Source: Cohnella nanjingensis (GTDB taxonomy: Bacteria; Bacillota; Bacilli; Paenibacillales; Paenibacillaceae). Taken from it: DNA of 64,000 nucleotides. Positions 24,155-32,428 of the stretch are shown in pieces. A model generated the notes under the pieces. It ran no database searches and was not told the DNA's origin. It saw only the letters and a program-made list of their open reading frames with translations. Made by a program: the position numbers and the translations under genes. Numbering within the stretch: the first letter of the stretch is position 1; each line of letters begins with the position of its first letter. The stretch is taken from the NCBI RefSeq assembly GCF_014212125.1, contig NZ_JACJVP010000005.1:107425-171424 (forward strand), read 5' to 3'.

Positions 24155-25294
24155 ATGGATTCTACGATGAACAGACAGACGCAATATTGGGCGCCGGAGC
24201 GACTGGATTCCGGCCTGATCGAAGCCGCCTCGGCCTTGGCCGCGGGCGGCGTCGTCGCGTTCCCGACCGAGACCGTGTACGGACTCGGGGGAGACGCGCG
24301 GAGCACCGAAGCGGTGGAGCGCATCTTCGCGGCCAAAGGCAGGCCGTCCGACAATCCGCTGATCGTGCATCTGGCGGATGCGGCGGGCCTGGACGGCCTG
24401 GCGGCCGGCGTGTCCTCGCTGGAACGGAAGCTGATGGCGGCGTTCTGGCCGGGTCCGCTGACGTTCGTGCTGCCGGCGCTGCCCGGCGCGGTGTCGCCGC
24501 GGGTGACGGCCGGGCTTGACACGGTCGCCGTGCGCGTCCCCGCGCACGAGACGGCGCGCCGGCTGATCGCGGCGGCGGGCTGCCCGATCGCGGCGCCAAG
24601 CGCGAACCGCTCGGGCCGTCCCAGCCCTACGCTGGCGCGGCACGTGCTGGACGACCTGGACGGCCGCATCGACGGCGTGCTGGACGGCGGGCCGACCGGC
24701 GTCGGCCTCGAATCGACCGTCGTCCGCGTGATGGGCGACGTCGTCCACGTGCTGCGTCCGGGCGGCGTCACCGCCGAGCAGCTCCGCGCGGCCGCCGGCC
24801 CGGACGTACGCGTCGAGAGCGGCAGCGGTGACGTCGGCGACGTCGGCGAAGCGGCGCGAGAGGTTGCGCCTTCCGGCGATGCCGGCGCTGCAGGCGCCGA
24901 CGACGGCTCGGCTGCCGAGACGGCACCGCGTTCGCCAGGCGTGAAGTATACCCATTACGCGCCGCAGGGCGAGATGGTGCTGGTGACGGGCGACGCCGCG
25001 CCGATGCGCGCGACCGTGCAGTCCGCCGCGGACGCGGCCCGCGCGCGCGGGCTCAGCGTCGGCATCCTGGCCTGCGCGGAGCATGCGGGCGACTACCGCG
25101 CGGACGCTGTGCTCGTCCTCGGCAGCCGGGCCGAGCCCGGCGAGGCGGCGCAGACGCTGTATGCGGCGCTGCGGGAGTGCGACGATCGGGGCCTCGGCTA
25201 CATTGTCGCCGAAGGCTATCCCGAGGACGGCATCGGCGCGGCGCTCATGAACCGTCTGCGCAAGGCGGCTGGCGGCCACGTGCTTCAAGCATGA
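24155..25294 (+). CDS. ywlC: L-threonylcarbamoyladenylate synthase (Sua5/YwlC)
   Basis: A 379-residue enzyme that makes threonylcarbamoyl-AMP for the t6A37 modification of ANN-decoding tRNAs. The YrdC domain has FPTETVYGLGGDA and KGRPSDNPLIVHL near the N-terminus, and APSANRSGRPSPT at about residues 148-160. A C-terminal Sua5 domain begins after an Ala/Gly/Asp-rich linker (about 230-260) with SPGVKYTHYAPQG. Length fits the two-domain Sua5 form. The ATG at 24167 is an alternative start. The B. subtilis neighbour ywlB is absent. Confidence 0.93.
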   Translation: MDSTMNRQTQYWAPERLDSGLIEAASALAAGGVVAFPTETVYGLGGDARSTEAVERIFAAKGRPSDNPLIVHLADAAGLDGLAAGVSSLERKLMAAFWPGPLTFVLPALPGAVSPRVTAGLDTVAVRVPAHETARRLIAAAGCPIAAPSANRSGRPSPTLARHVLDDLDGRIDGVLDGGPTGVGLESTVVRVMGDVVHVLRPGGVTAEQLRAAAGPDVRVESGSGDVGDVGEAAREVAPSGDAGAAGADDGSAAETAPRSPGVKYTHYAPQGEMVLVTGDAAPMRATVQSAADAARARGLSVGILACAEHAGDYRADAVLVLGSRAEPGEAAQTLYAALRECDDRGLGYIVAEGYPEDGIGAALMNRLRKAAGGHVLQA

Positions 25295-25416
25295 GGCGAA
25301 CCGGGCGAAGGGGATTGAACGGCTTGAGTGTCCATAGCGACGCAGCGCCGTTCCGTCCCCGTGCCGAAGGTGTGTAGAGGGAGGCCGCGTCTTCTTTGAG
25401 GCTACCTACCGGGGCG

Positions 25417-25604
25417 ATTAGTTGTAAACGTACAACTAATTCAGCCTGACAACCGCGTTCCGGCAGGTTGAGTTGTAAAAGTACATCTTATTGGGACGCA
25501 TTTTGAGTAAAACCGAGTTTTTCCTTAAATTAGATGTACAAATGCAACTAATTCCTCTTTTTAAGCGATTCCGGCTTGAATTTGTTGTACAAATGCAGCT
25601 TATT
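25417..25604. repeat. Hairpin array A, four units, mostly 51-bp spacing
   Basis: Four related hairpins start at 25417, 25468, 25529 and 25580, i.e. steps of 51, 61 and 51 bp. The first is a perfect ATTAGTTGTA-AACG-TACAACTAAT. Later ones read GTTGTA/TACA with AAATG-containing loops. The linkers are unrelated in sequence. It lies between ywlC and mntP. Same architecture as the arrays near 13, 45, 48 and 60 kb. Confidence 0.65.
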
Positions 25605-25664
25605 GGCGGAACAGCGAAATGGGGGGAGAGGGAGGTGCGGGAGGTACCGCCCGACCCGCCGCGC

Positions 25665-26005
25665 AACCACCAACCGTTGACCGCGAACCCCCAAAACACT
25701 ACCACACCAACAGCACCACCAACAGCAACCACCACCAACAGCCCCCCACCACCAATAGCCCATCACCACCAGCCCATCACCACCAGCCCCACCAACAGCA
25801 TCACCACCAGCATCACCACCAGCCCCACCAACAGCATCACCACTAGCCCCACCAAAAGCAAGCACCACCAACAGCAACCACCACCAACAGCAACCACCAC
25901 CAACAGCCCCCCACCACCAATAGCCGATCACCACCAGCCCCCCACCACCAGCCCCCCACCACCAGCCCCACCACCACCAGCGCCCAACGCCCACAGGTCT
26001 CCTTG
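25665..26005. repeat. CCA/ACC-rich low-complexity tract
   Basis: About 340 bp composed almost only of C and A on the + strand, built from CACCA, CAACAG and CCCCCCACCACC blocks. The minus strand is G/T-rich with many GG and GGGGGG runs, so G-quadruplex formation is likely. Open frames on both strands encode only His/Pro/Thr or Gly/Trp repeats and are not credible genes. It separates ywlC from mntP. Confidence 0.85.
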
Positions 26006-26158
26006 CATGCTCCTTCTCCCCGTCCTCCGATCTGCCGCCAACCTGGCGCCCACACCCAACGGCCTCCCCGCAGAGACATGATCGAGCCCTTGTCCGCATA
26101 TGTTGGTCTTAGCGCAAGGCCCGGGACAGGTTGCTCGCGGGACGAAGGGGGAAGAGCC

Positions 26159-26716
26159 ATGGAGTGGCACGTCGCTGCGGGACATATGCTTACGATCGTC
26201 ATTATGGCGGTCGCGCTGGGGATGGATGCTTTCTCGCTTGGCGTTGGGATCGGTCTGAGGGGCGTCCGGAAGCTGGACGTGCTCAAGCTCAGTTCGATGA
26301 TCGCGCTCTTCCATGTGCTGATGCCGCTGGCCGGCATGTTCACCGGTCAGTACGTCAGCGTGCTGCTCGGGGGCGTGGCGACGTCGGCTGCAGGGGGACT
26401 GTTGCTGCTGCTGGGCGGACATATGGTCTACAGCGCGCTGCGCGGCGAGTCGGTGGCTTCCTTCAACCACCGCACGCTCTGGGGGATGCTCGTGTTCGCG
26501 CTCAGCGTCAGCGTGGACGCGTTCTCCGTCGGCGTATCGCTCGGCATGTTCTCGGCGCATATGCTGCTGACGGTGATGATGTTCGGGTTTTTCGGCGGGG
26601 TGATGAGCGTGTTCGGCCTGATGCTCGGACGGCGCGTGAGCCGGTCGCTGGGCGGTTATGGCGAAGCGTGCGGCGGCGTGATCCTGTTTGCGTTCGGCCT
26701 CCTCTTTCTGATATAA
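26159..26716 (+). CDS. mntP: Manganese efflux pump MntP
   Basis: A 185-residue membrane protein with six hydrophobic segments in two repeats, each carrying an Asp in a hydrophobic helix (ALGMDAFSLGVGIG near residue 21 and SVSVDAFSVGVSLG near residue 121). This is the MntP (DUF204) signature. It exports Mn2+ to limit toxicity. GAAGGGGGA precedes the ATG. I looked for a yybP-ykoY manganese riboswitch in the leader and did not see one. It is in the conserved ywlC-mntP-ywlE order. Confidence 0.93.
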   Translation: MEWHVAAGHMLTIVIMAVALGMDAFSLGVGIGLRGVRKLDVLKLSSMIALFHVLMPLAGMFTGQYVSVLLGGVATSAAGGLLLLLGGHMVYSALRGESVASFNHRTLWGMLVFALSVSVDAFSVGVSLGMFSAHMLLTVMMFGFFGGVMSVFGLMLGRRVSRSLGGYGEACGGVILFAFGLLFLI

Positions 26717-26761
26717 CTAATTCACCATGAATTGACGTCTGCGTAGGGGAGGAGAACGCTT

Positions 26762-27340
26762 ATGCAACGCATTCTGCTAGTCTGCACGGGCAATACGTGC
26801 CGGAGTCCGATGGCCGAGGCGATGCTCCGCGCGCAAGCGGCCCGGGACGGCCTGCCGCTCGAGGTTCGCTCCGCGGGTGTAGCCGCCGCTTCGGGCATGC
26901 CGATCTCTTCGCATGCGGCGAAGACGCTGCGCCAGCGGAACGTGGCCCTGCCGGGACACGCCACGCCGCTCACCGGCAGCGAGGTCGCTTGGGCGGACGT
27001 GATCCTGACGATGACCGGCTCGCACAAGCGGGCGATCGTCGAACGGTACCCCGATGCCCTGTCCAAGACGCATACCCTGATGGAATTCTCTTACCGCGAT
27101 CATCCCGTGATGGAAGACATCGCGGAGGCGGAGCGGATCTATACGGAATGGCAGATGCAGCACGTCCTGGGCAAGCCGCTCTCCGATGCGGACCGGGCGA
27201 AGCTCCAGGAACTGGAGCGGCGGCTGCCGAGCTTCGATATCGCGGACCCTTTCGGCGGACCGCTCGAAGCTTACGAGGCTTGCGCCGAGGAGATTCGCGA
27301 AGCGCTGGAACGGGCTTTTCGCAATCCCGAAAACCATTGA
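26762..27340 (+). CDS. ywlE: Low-molecular-weight protein phosphatase (YwlE-like)
   Basis: A 192-residue phosphatase. The N-terminal loop VCTGNTCRSPMAEA holds catalytic Cys8, a second Cys13 and Arg14. The general-acid Asp lies in the C-terminal DPFGG. B. subtilis YwlE dephosphorylates arginine in proteins, opposing McsB; the Thr in CTGNTCR is the residue linked to phospho-arginine choice. It is somewhat longer than B. subtilis YwlE because of a charged insert around residues 115-165. The stop codon overlaps the -35 of the ZTP-riboswitch promoter. Confidence 0.92.
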   Translation: MQRILLVCTGNTCRSPMAEAMLRAQAARDGLPLEVRSAGVAAASGMPISSHAAKTLRQRNVALPGHATPLTGSEVAWADVILTMTGSHKRAIVERYPDALSKTHTLMEFSYRDHPVMEDIAEAERIYTEWQMQHVLGKPLSDADRAKLQELERRLPSFDIADPFGGPLEAYEACAEEIREALERAFRNPENH

Positions 27341-27366
27341 CTTTTGTCCGGCGCGTTCGGTATGAT
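27337..27366 (+). promoter_or_regulatory. Promoter of the ZTP-riboswitch transcript
   Basis: TTGACT at 27337-27342 (overlapping the ywlE stop) and TATGAT at 27361-27366, 18-nt spacer. Confidence 0.7.
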
Positions 27367-27383
27367 GAAGCTACAAGTTGCAG

Positions 27384-27455
27384 TTCCGGTGTAACTGGCG
27401 ACACAAGTGGGGTTAACCACAGTGGAGCACCGGAATGACGGCCGGTCGCCTGGGC
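27384..27455 (+). promoter_or_regulatory. ZTP (pfl) riboswitch aptamer
   Basis: P1 pairs 27384-27391 with 27428-27435 (TTCCGGTG/CACCGGAA). The conserved ACTGGCG and GTGGGGTTAACCAC lie inside, and the downstream half ends in GGTCGCCTGGGCA. GGCG can pair with CGCC as the family pseudoknot. ZTP/ZMP signals shortage of 10-formyl-tetrahydrofolate and raises expression of one-carbon genes. Here the operon ends with glyA, the fitting target. Confidence 0.9.
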
Positions 27456-27491
27456 AAAGAGCAGCGTGCATCCGCACGTGTGCTCTTTTTC
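27456..27491 (+). terminator. Terminator of the ZTP riboswitch
   Basis: AAAGAGCA pairs with TGCTCTTT, inner CGTGC with GCACG, then a T-run. It directly abuts the aptamer, so ligand-bound aptamer can block it (ON switch). A TATAAT at 27513-27518 beyond it may give some unregulated rpiB transcription. Confidence 0.8.
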
Positions 27492-27647
27492 GTCTTTTTG
27501 CAGCAAATTAGGTATAATACATCTGACCAAAGGCGACGGCAGAGCCCCTTTTTCCGCAGGAAAGGGCCGCCGGTCGTCGAAGACGATTCGCCGGCTGCGG
27601 AAGCCAAGGCGCACGGCCGAATCGCGACGAAGGGGGACATTCGAGGC

Positions 27648-28106
27648 ATGAAAATCGCAATCGGCGCCGATCACGCGGGTTACCGCCTGAAAGACGTCAT
27701 CGTTCCGTTCCTGAAAGCGCAAGGCCACGAGATCATCGACGTAGGCTGCAACTGCGCGGATTCGGTCGATTACCCGGACTATGCGGTTCCCGTATGCGAC
27801 AAGGTCGTCAGCGGCGAAGCGGAGCGGGGCATCCTGATCTGCGGCACCGGCATCGGCATGTCGATCGCCGCCAACAAGACGCCGGGCATCCGCTGCGCGC
27901 TCGTGCACGATCTGTTTTCGGCGAAGGCGACCCGCGAACACAACGACACGAACGTGCTCGCGATGGGCGAACGCGTCGTCGGCCCGGGGCTCGCGGAGGA
28001 GATCGTCCGCGTCTGGCTGGATACGCCGTTCTCTGCCGGAGAACGCCACCTTGGGCGATTGGGTAAGGTAAAAGCATTGGAGCAGCAATATTCCCTTCAC
28101 CCTTAA
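27648..28106 (+). CDS. rpiB: Ribose-5-phosphate isomerase B
   Basis: A 152-residue RpiB/LacAB-fold enzyme that interconverts ribose-5-phosphate and ribulose-5-phosphate. GADHAG (residues 7-12) and ICGTGIGMS with catalytic Cys65 are intact, as is the HD-LFSAKATREHNDTNVLAMG region. The ATG at 27648 follows AGGGGGA. It is the first gene of the rpiB-ywlG-glyA unit behind the ZTP riboswitch. The short size and cysteine pattern are normal for RpiB. Confidence 0.94.
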   Translation: MKIAIGADHAGYRLKDVIVPFLKAQGHEIIDVGCNCADSVDYPDYAVPVCDKVVSGEAERGILICGTGIGMSIAANKTPGIRCALVHDLFSAKATREHNDTNVLAMGERVVGPGLAEEIVRVWLDTPFSAGERHLGRLGKVKALEQQYSLHP

Positions 28107-28146
28107 CTAGCTTAACTAGTTTAGACTGCCGGGAGGAGAAGCGCGC

Positions 28147-28761
28147 ATGACGCATACCGAACAACAGCGGACCGGCGAGTCCGCACCGGCCTCGATCGCG
28201 GACCAAGTCGAGCAAGCGCTCGGCGAGCTCGTTCAAGCCGGACGCCTCGCCGCAGGGCAGACGATCGTCTTCGGCGTCAGCACGAGCGAGGTGCAAGGCC
28301 GCCGCATCGGCACGTCCGGCGCGGAATCCGTCGCCCGCGACATCTATGCGGGCGTCGACCGCGTACGCCTTCGGGTCGGCTTTCACGCCGTCTGGCAATG
28401 CTGCGAACATCTGAACCGCGCGCTGGTGACGGAGAGGGCGCTGGCGGCTGCGAAAGGCTGGACGGTCGTCTCGGCGGTACCGATGCCGAAGGCCGGCGGC
28501 TCGATGGCCGCCTATGCGTATCGCCGTCTGAGCGACCCCTGCCTCGTCGAGGCCGTGCAGGCCGACGCGGGCCTCGATATCGGCGAGACGCTGATCGGCA
28601 TGCATCTGCGGCCGATCGCCGTGCCCGTGCGGCCGAGCGTCCGCTGGGTCGGCGAGGCCCGCGTGACGATGGCGTACGCCCGGCCGAAGCTGATCGGCGG
28701 AGAACGTGCGGTATACGCGCTGCCTCCGGAGGAAGACCGGCATTCGAATACATGCGATTAA
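28147..28761 (+). CDS. ywlG: TIGR01440-family protein YwlG (UPF0340)
   Basis: A 204-residue cytosolic protein of unknown role, conserved between rpiB and glyA in Bacillales. The family pattern is clear: FGVSTSEVQGRRIGTSGAES (about residues 42-61), the GFHAVWQCCEHLNRALV segment and a C-terminal IGMHLRPIAVPVRPS. GGGAGGAG precedes the ATG. Gaps to its neighbours are about 40 and 32 bp, so it is an operon member. Function is not established; the setting suggests a link to sugar-phosphate or one-carbon metabolism. Confidence 0.9.
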   Translation: MTHTEQQRTGESAPASIADQVEQALGELVQAGRLAAGQTIVFGVSTSEVQGRRIGTSGAESVARDIYAGVDRVRLRVGFHAVWQCCEHLNRALVTERALAAAKGWTVVSAVPMPKAGGSMAAYAYRRLSDPCLVEAVQADAGLDIGETLIGMHLRPIAVPVRPSVRWVGEARVTMAYARPKLIGGERAVYALPPEEDRHSNTCD

Positions 28762-28793
28762 CCCTATGAACTTATACCTTGAGGAGGATTCCG

Positions 28794-30044
28794 ATGACCG
28801 CACATCTGCGCAATCAAGACCCTGAGATCGTCAAAGCCATGAACCTGGAGCTGACCCGCCAGCGCGACAACCTGGAGCTGATCGCTTCCGAGAACATCGT
28901 CAGCGAAGCCGTGCTCGAAGCGATGGGCACCGTCCTGACGAACAAATACGCGGAAGGCTACCCGGGCAAGCGCTACTACGGCGGCTGCGAGTATGTCGAC
29001 ATTCCCGAAGAGATCGCGCGCAACCGCGCGAAGGAACTGTTCGGCGCGGAGCACGCGAACGTGCAGCCGCACTCCGGCGCGCAAGCGAACCTGGCCGTCT
29101 ACCTCGCCGTCCTGAAGCCGGGCGACACGGTGCTCGGCATGAATCTGGCGCACGGCGGCCACTTGACGCACGGCAGCCCGGTCAACGCTTCCGGCTTGCT
29201 CTACAACTTCGTCGCCTACGGCGTCGACGAGCAGACCTTCACGATCAACTACGATGAAGTCCGCAAAGCGGCGTTCAAGCATCGTCCCCGTCTGATCGTA
29301 GCGGGCGCCAGCGCCTATCCGCGCACGATCGACTTCGAAGCGCTCGGTCAGATCGCCCAGGACGTAGGCGCGCTGCTCATGGTCGACATGGCGCACATCG
29401 CGGGCCTCGTCGCCGGCGGCCAGCATCCGTCTCCGGTGCCGCACGCGCACTTCGTCACGACGACGACGCACAAGACGCTGCGCGGTCCTCGCGGCGGCTT
29501 GATCCTCTGCCGCAAGCCATGGGCGGCCGCGATCGACAAAGCGGTCTTCCCGGGCACCCAAGGCGGACCGCTGATGCACATCATCGCGGCCAAGGCCGTC
29601 GCGCTCGGCGAAGCGCTGCAGCCGTCCTTCAAGGACTATGCCGCCAACGTCGTCTCGAACGCGAAGGCGCTCGCGGACACGCTGACCGCGGAAGGACTGA
29701 ACCTCGTCTCCGGCGGCACCGACAACCACCTGATGCTGGTGGACACGCGCAATCTGAACATTAACGGCAAGGACGCGGAGCACGTGCTCGACTCGGTCGG
29801 CATCACGGTCAACAAGAACGCGATCCCGTTCGACCCGACGAGCCCGTTCATCACGAGCGGCGTCCGCATCGGCACGCCGGCGGTCACTTCCCGCGGCATG
29901 GGCGTCGACGCGATGAAGACGATCGGCAAGGTCATCGCCCTCACGCTGAAGAACCCGCAAGACGAAGCCAAGCTGGACGAAGCCCGCAAGATGGTGCGCG
30001 ATCTGACCGCGCAATATCCGCTGTATCCGGAACTGCAATACTAA
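28794..30044 (+). CDS. glyA: Serine hydroxymethyltransferase
   Basis: A 416-residue PLP enzyme that converts serine and tetrahydrofolate to glycine and methylene-tetrahydrofolate, the main source of one-carbon units. It shows the [15 protein letters not shown] segment, Asp198 and His201 in MVDMAHIAG, and PLP-binding Lys227 in [21 protein letters not shown] precedes the ATG at 28794. As the last gene behind a ZTP riboswitch it should rise when formyl-folate is short. A terminator follows. Everything looks intact. Confidence 0.97.
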   Translation: MTAHLRNQDPEIVKAMNLELTRQRDNLELIASENIVSEAVLEAMGTVLTNKYAEGYPGKRYYGGCEYVDIPEEIARNRAKELFGAEHANVQPHSGAQANLAVYLAVLKPGDTVLGMNLAHGGHLTHGSPVNASGLLYNFVAYGVDEQTFTINYDEVRKAAFKHRPRLIVAGASAYPRTIDFEALGQIAQDVGALLMVDMAHIAGLVAGGQHPSPVPHAHFVTTTTHKTLRGPRGGLILCRKPWAAAIDKAVFPGTQGGPLMHIIAAKAVALGEALQPSFKDYAANVVSNAKALADTLTAEGLNLVSGGTDNHLMLVDTRNLNINGKDAEHVLDSVGITVNKNAIPFDPTSPFITSGVRIGTPAVTSRGMGVDAMKTIGKVIALTLKNPQDEAKLDEARKMVRDLTAQYPLYPELQY

Positions 30045-30082
30045 TCGAACGCCAGGCTCTCCCTGTATCGGGCGGGCCGCGA

Positions 30083-30124
30083 AGCGCCCATTTTCTGTCA
30101 CTTGATGGAAAATGGGCGCTTTCC
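30083..30124 (+). terminator. Intrinsic terminator after glyA
   Basis: AGCGCCCATTTTC pairs with GAAAATGGGCGCT, followed by TTCCGTTT. The tail overlaps the -35 of the next promoter. Confidence 0.8.
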
Positions 30125-30126
30125 GT

Positions 30127-30154
30127 TTGACGGATGGCGGGTAAAGGGTATAAA
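30127..30154 (+). promoter_or_regulatory. Promoter of the c-di-AMP riboswitch transcript
   Basis: TTGACG at 30127-30132 and TATAAA at 30149-30154, 16-nt spacer. Confidence 0.65.
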
Positions 30155-30160
30155 CTGTAT

Positions 30161-30297
30161 ATACGCTTAATTTCCGGCATCTCGCCGGGAAGCGGGGGAA
30201 CCGATCAATTGGGGCGAATCGACGCGTGATGCCATTCAAGGCACCGTCATAGGGTACCATCTACCCGAGCCCGTCAGCTAACCTCGTCAGCAGTGGA
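30161..30297 (+). promoter_or_regulatory. c-di-AMP (ydaO-yuaA) riboswitch aptamer
   Basis: The conserved blocks occur in order: CGCTTAAT, AGCGGGGGAACC, TTGGGGCGAATC, a variable stem, GGGTACC...TACCCGAGCCCGTCAGC and TAACCTCGTCAGC. This set is specific to the ydaO family, which normally shuts off potassium-uptake and wall genes when c-di-AMP is high. Downstream is a KamA-like gene, not a usual target. Confidence 0.92.
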
Positions 30298-30298
30298 T

Positions 30299-30351
30299 GG
30301 GTCAATGCACATACTTACTTCGACTTAATTGACCCTATCGAGGGTCTTTTT
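30299..30351 (+). terminator. Switching terminator of the c-di-AMP riboswitch
   Basis: GACCCT (30331-30336) pairs with AGGGTC (30341-30346) before TTTTT. The same GACCC can instead join ATTGACCC with GGGTCAAT at 30299-30306. The two folds exclude each other, as expected for an expression platform. A further hairpin, AGACCCC with GGGGTCTTTT, lies at about 30362-30412. Confidence 0.75.
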
Positions 30352-30469
30352 GCGTCTTTGGAGACCCCTGTCTGGCTAAGCGCGATCCGTTCTGCCGTCT
30401 CCTCGGGGGTCTTTTGTCGTCCCCTGCGAAGAACGCCGGCCGAACCGCCGTGGAAAAGGAGGAATTACG

Positions 30470-31543
30470 TTGGCGATGAACGAACCATCCATCAACTCGC
30501 AACCTGACGCTCCCGTCCTTTATCCTGACAATACGTATTACCACGGTCTTATCGATTGGAACGACGCGAACGACCCGCTTCGCAAGCTTGTGACGCCCGC
30601 CGCCGAAGCGGCGGCCCCGTCCCGCGGCATCTGGTGCATCTCCGACGAAGAGAACGACTATCTCGCGCAAGGTTACCGTCACCAGTACCGGACGACCGCC
30701 TTTCTCATGGTGCCGGAGACCGAAGCCAAGGAAGGCATCGAGCCCGCGCTTGCGTACATCACGCAGCATCCGGAGATTCGCCAGGTCGTGCTCGCCGGCG
30801 GAGACAGCCTGAATCTGCCGACCTCCAAGCTGCGCACCGTGATCGAACGCCTACGCGAGATCCAGCATGTGGGGATCATCCGGCTCAGCTCCAAGATCCC
30901 GGTGATCAATCCGATGCGCATCTACGAGGACGAGGGCCTGCTCGAACTCATCCAGACGCATTCTACGCCGGCCAAGCGCATCTACGTCATGGCGCATGTC
31001 CACCATCCCCGCGAGCTGACGCCCGAGTCCGTCAAGGGCTTCCAATCGCTGCAGGCCGCGGGCGCCGTCGTCGTCAACCGCACGCCGATCCTGGGCGGGA
31101 TCAACGACGACTCGGAGGTGCTGGCCTCGCTGCTCGAACGTTTGACCGAAGCGGGAGTCACGCCCTATTACTTCTTCCTGAACCGCCCGGTAGACGGCCG
31201 CCAATCGTTCGCGGTGCCGCTGGAGCGGGCCTACCGCCTCGTGGAGAGCGCCAAGGCGCGGACGACCGGCCTGGGCAAGCGGGTTCGCCTGTCGATGAGC
31301 CACAGCTCCGGCATGATCGACCTGCTGGCCGTCGACGGAGGCAAAGCGTATCTCAAATACCATCCGTCGCTCGAAGACGAGACGGGCAAGTTCCTGACGG
31401 TCGACTGCGCGCCGGACGCGACCTGGTTCGACGAGCTGCCCGGCAGCGACGATGCGGCCGCGAGAGAGCAGGATGCCCGGGATTCGGCCAAGAGCCAGCC
31501 GCTGCCGACGTATCTGCGGACGCCGTACCACATCGGAGATTGA
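30470..31543 (+). CDS. KamA-like (lysine 2,3-aminomutase family) protein without radical-SAM cysteines
   Basis: A 357-residue protein aligned by eye with lysine 2,3-aminomutases: HPEIRQVVLAGGDSLNLP, HVGIIRLSSKIPVINPMRI, VMAHVHHPRELTPESVKG, PILGGINDDSEVLASL and VTPYYFFLNRPVDGRQSF are in family order. Where the CxxxCxxC cluster motif should stand, the protein passes from QYRTTAFLM (residues 72-80) straight to VPETEAKEGIEPALAYI. Only two cysteines remain (Cys56 and one near the C-terminus), so a 4Fe-4S radical-SAM centre cannot form in the usual way. It is either a pseudoenzyme or an internally deleted allele. TTG start with AAAGGAGGA six bases upstream; ATG at 30476 is possible. Controlled by a c-di-AMP riboswitch. 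Confidence 0.8.
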   Translation: MAMNEPSINSQPDAPVLYPDNTYYHGLIDWNDANDPLRKLVTPAAEAAAPSRGIWCISDEENDYLAQGYRHQYRTTAFLMVPETEAKEGIEPALAYITQHPEIRQVVLAGGDSLNLPTSKLRTVIERLREIQHVGIIRLSSKIPVINPMRIYEDEGLLELIQTHSTPAKRIYVMAHVHHPRELTPESVKGFQSLQAAGAVVVNRTPILGGINDDSEVLASLLERLTEAGVTPYYFFLNRPVDGRQSFAVPLERAYRLVESAKARTTGLGKRVRLSMSHSSGMIDLLAVDGGKAYLKYHPSLEDETGKFLTVDCAPDATWFDELPGSDDAAAREQDARDSAKSQPLPTYLRTPYHIGD

Positions 31544-31552
31544 TTCGCGCAT

Positions 31553-31587
31553 CGCCGCGGCCCGCTCGGGCTGCGGCGGTTTTTTTG
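31553..31587 (+). terminator. Intrinsic terminator after the KamA-like gene
   Basis: CGCCGC / GCGGCG stem with inner GGCC/GGCT pairing, then TTTTTTT. Confidence 0.8.
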
Positions 31588-31670
31588 TCCCCGTTCCACA
31601 AACAATAAGCCGCGCAGATGGCGGCGCGCGATCGCTTCACGAAATTTTAACAAATCGGGAGAAACGAAAT

Positions 31671-31696
31671 TGAAACTCCGGCGCGCCGTCCGCGTA
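31671..31696 (+). promoter_or_regulatory. Sigma-W-like promoter of the pspA operon
   Basis: TGAAAC at 31671-31676 and CGTA at 31693-31696 with a 16-nt spacer, the sigma-W ECF consensus. B. subtilis pspA is a sigma-W gene, so envelope-stress induction is likely conserved. Confidence 0.75.
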
Positions 31697-31749
31697 TTAT
31701 CGTTACATAAGGCCGAACGAATAACAGGCCACGAGGAGGATTCGTGTAA

Positions 31750-32418
31750 ATGTCCATTTTCAAACGATTGCGCGATCTGACGTTGTCGAACGTATATGCT
31801 CTCATCGAGAAAGCGGAAGATCCGGTCAAGATGACCGATCAATATTTACGCGACATGCAAGAGGATCTGGAGGACGCGGAGAAGGCGGTTGCCGCGCAGA
31901 TCGCCCTGGAGAAACGCTTCAAGCAGCTGTATGAGGAGCAATCGGCTCTCGTCGCCAAGCGCGAGGAGCAAGCCAACATCGCCGCCCAAGCGAAGAACAT
32001 CGAACTCGCCCGCCGGGCGCTGGAAGAGAAGAAGGCTTCGGAGCAGAAAGCGGCCGAGTACAAAGCCAGCTACGACCAGAACAAGCAATCCGCAGACAAT
32101 CTGCGCCTGAAGCTCGACGAGATGCGCAAGCAGTTCACCGATCTGAAGAACCGCCGCGAGACGCTCGTCGCCCGCGCGAACGCCGCGAAGGCGCAAGCCG
32201 GCATCAACAAGGCGATGGCGGGATTCGGCGCCGACACCGCGATATCCGGTCTGAGCCGGATGGAGGAGAAGGTTCGCCAGATGGAAGCCCACGCGGAGGC
32301 GACCGAGGAACTGAGCGGCGCCAAGGGCAAATCGCTGGACGACGAGTTCGCTGCCCTCGGCAAGAACAAGGAAGTCGAAGACGAGCTTGCGGCGCTGCTC
32401 AAAAAGTACGAAAATTAA
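31750..32418 (+). CDS. pspA: Phage shock protein A (PspA/IM30)
   Basis: A 222-residue ESCRT-III-like membrane-remodelling protein. The N-terminal amphipathic helix (SIFKRLRDLTLSNVYALIEKAEDP) precedes a long coiled-coil body and a C-terminal helix. Glu/Lys/Ala/Gln-rich heptads run from about residue 25 to 180. PspA oligomers protect the inner membrane during envelope stress. GAGGAGG precedes the ATG. A sigma-W-like promoter lies 55 bp upstream. It leads a four-gene group with DUF350, DUF4178 and DUF4247 proteins, although a terminator and a repeat element lie between it and the next gene. The first 20 residues of the helix are diagnostic. Confidence 0.95.
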   Translation: MSIFKRLRDLTLSNVYALIEKAEDPVKMTDQYLRDMQEDLEDAEKAVAAQIALEKRFKQLYEEQSALVAKREEQANIAAQAKNIELARRALEEKKASEQKAAEYKASYDQNKQSADNLRLKLDEMRKQFTDLKNRRETLVARANAAKAQAGINKAMAGFGADTAISGLSRMEEKVRQMEAHAEATEELSGAKGKSLDDEFAALGKNKEVEDELAALLKKYEN

Positions 32419-32428
32419 AGCCGTTAAC

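Noticed and set aside
25491..26099. Pro/His/Thr-rich (+) and Gly/Trp-rich (-) proteins across the CCA tract
   Set aside because: Products are only translations of the low-complexity DNA, without ribosome binding sites or a folded segment.
26040..26158. yybP-ykoY manganese riboswitch ahead of mntP
   Set aside because: Looked for the family's conserved internal loops in the leader and found none.
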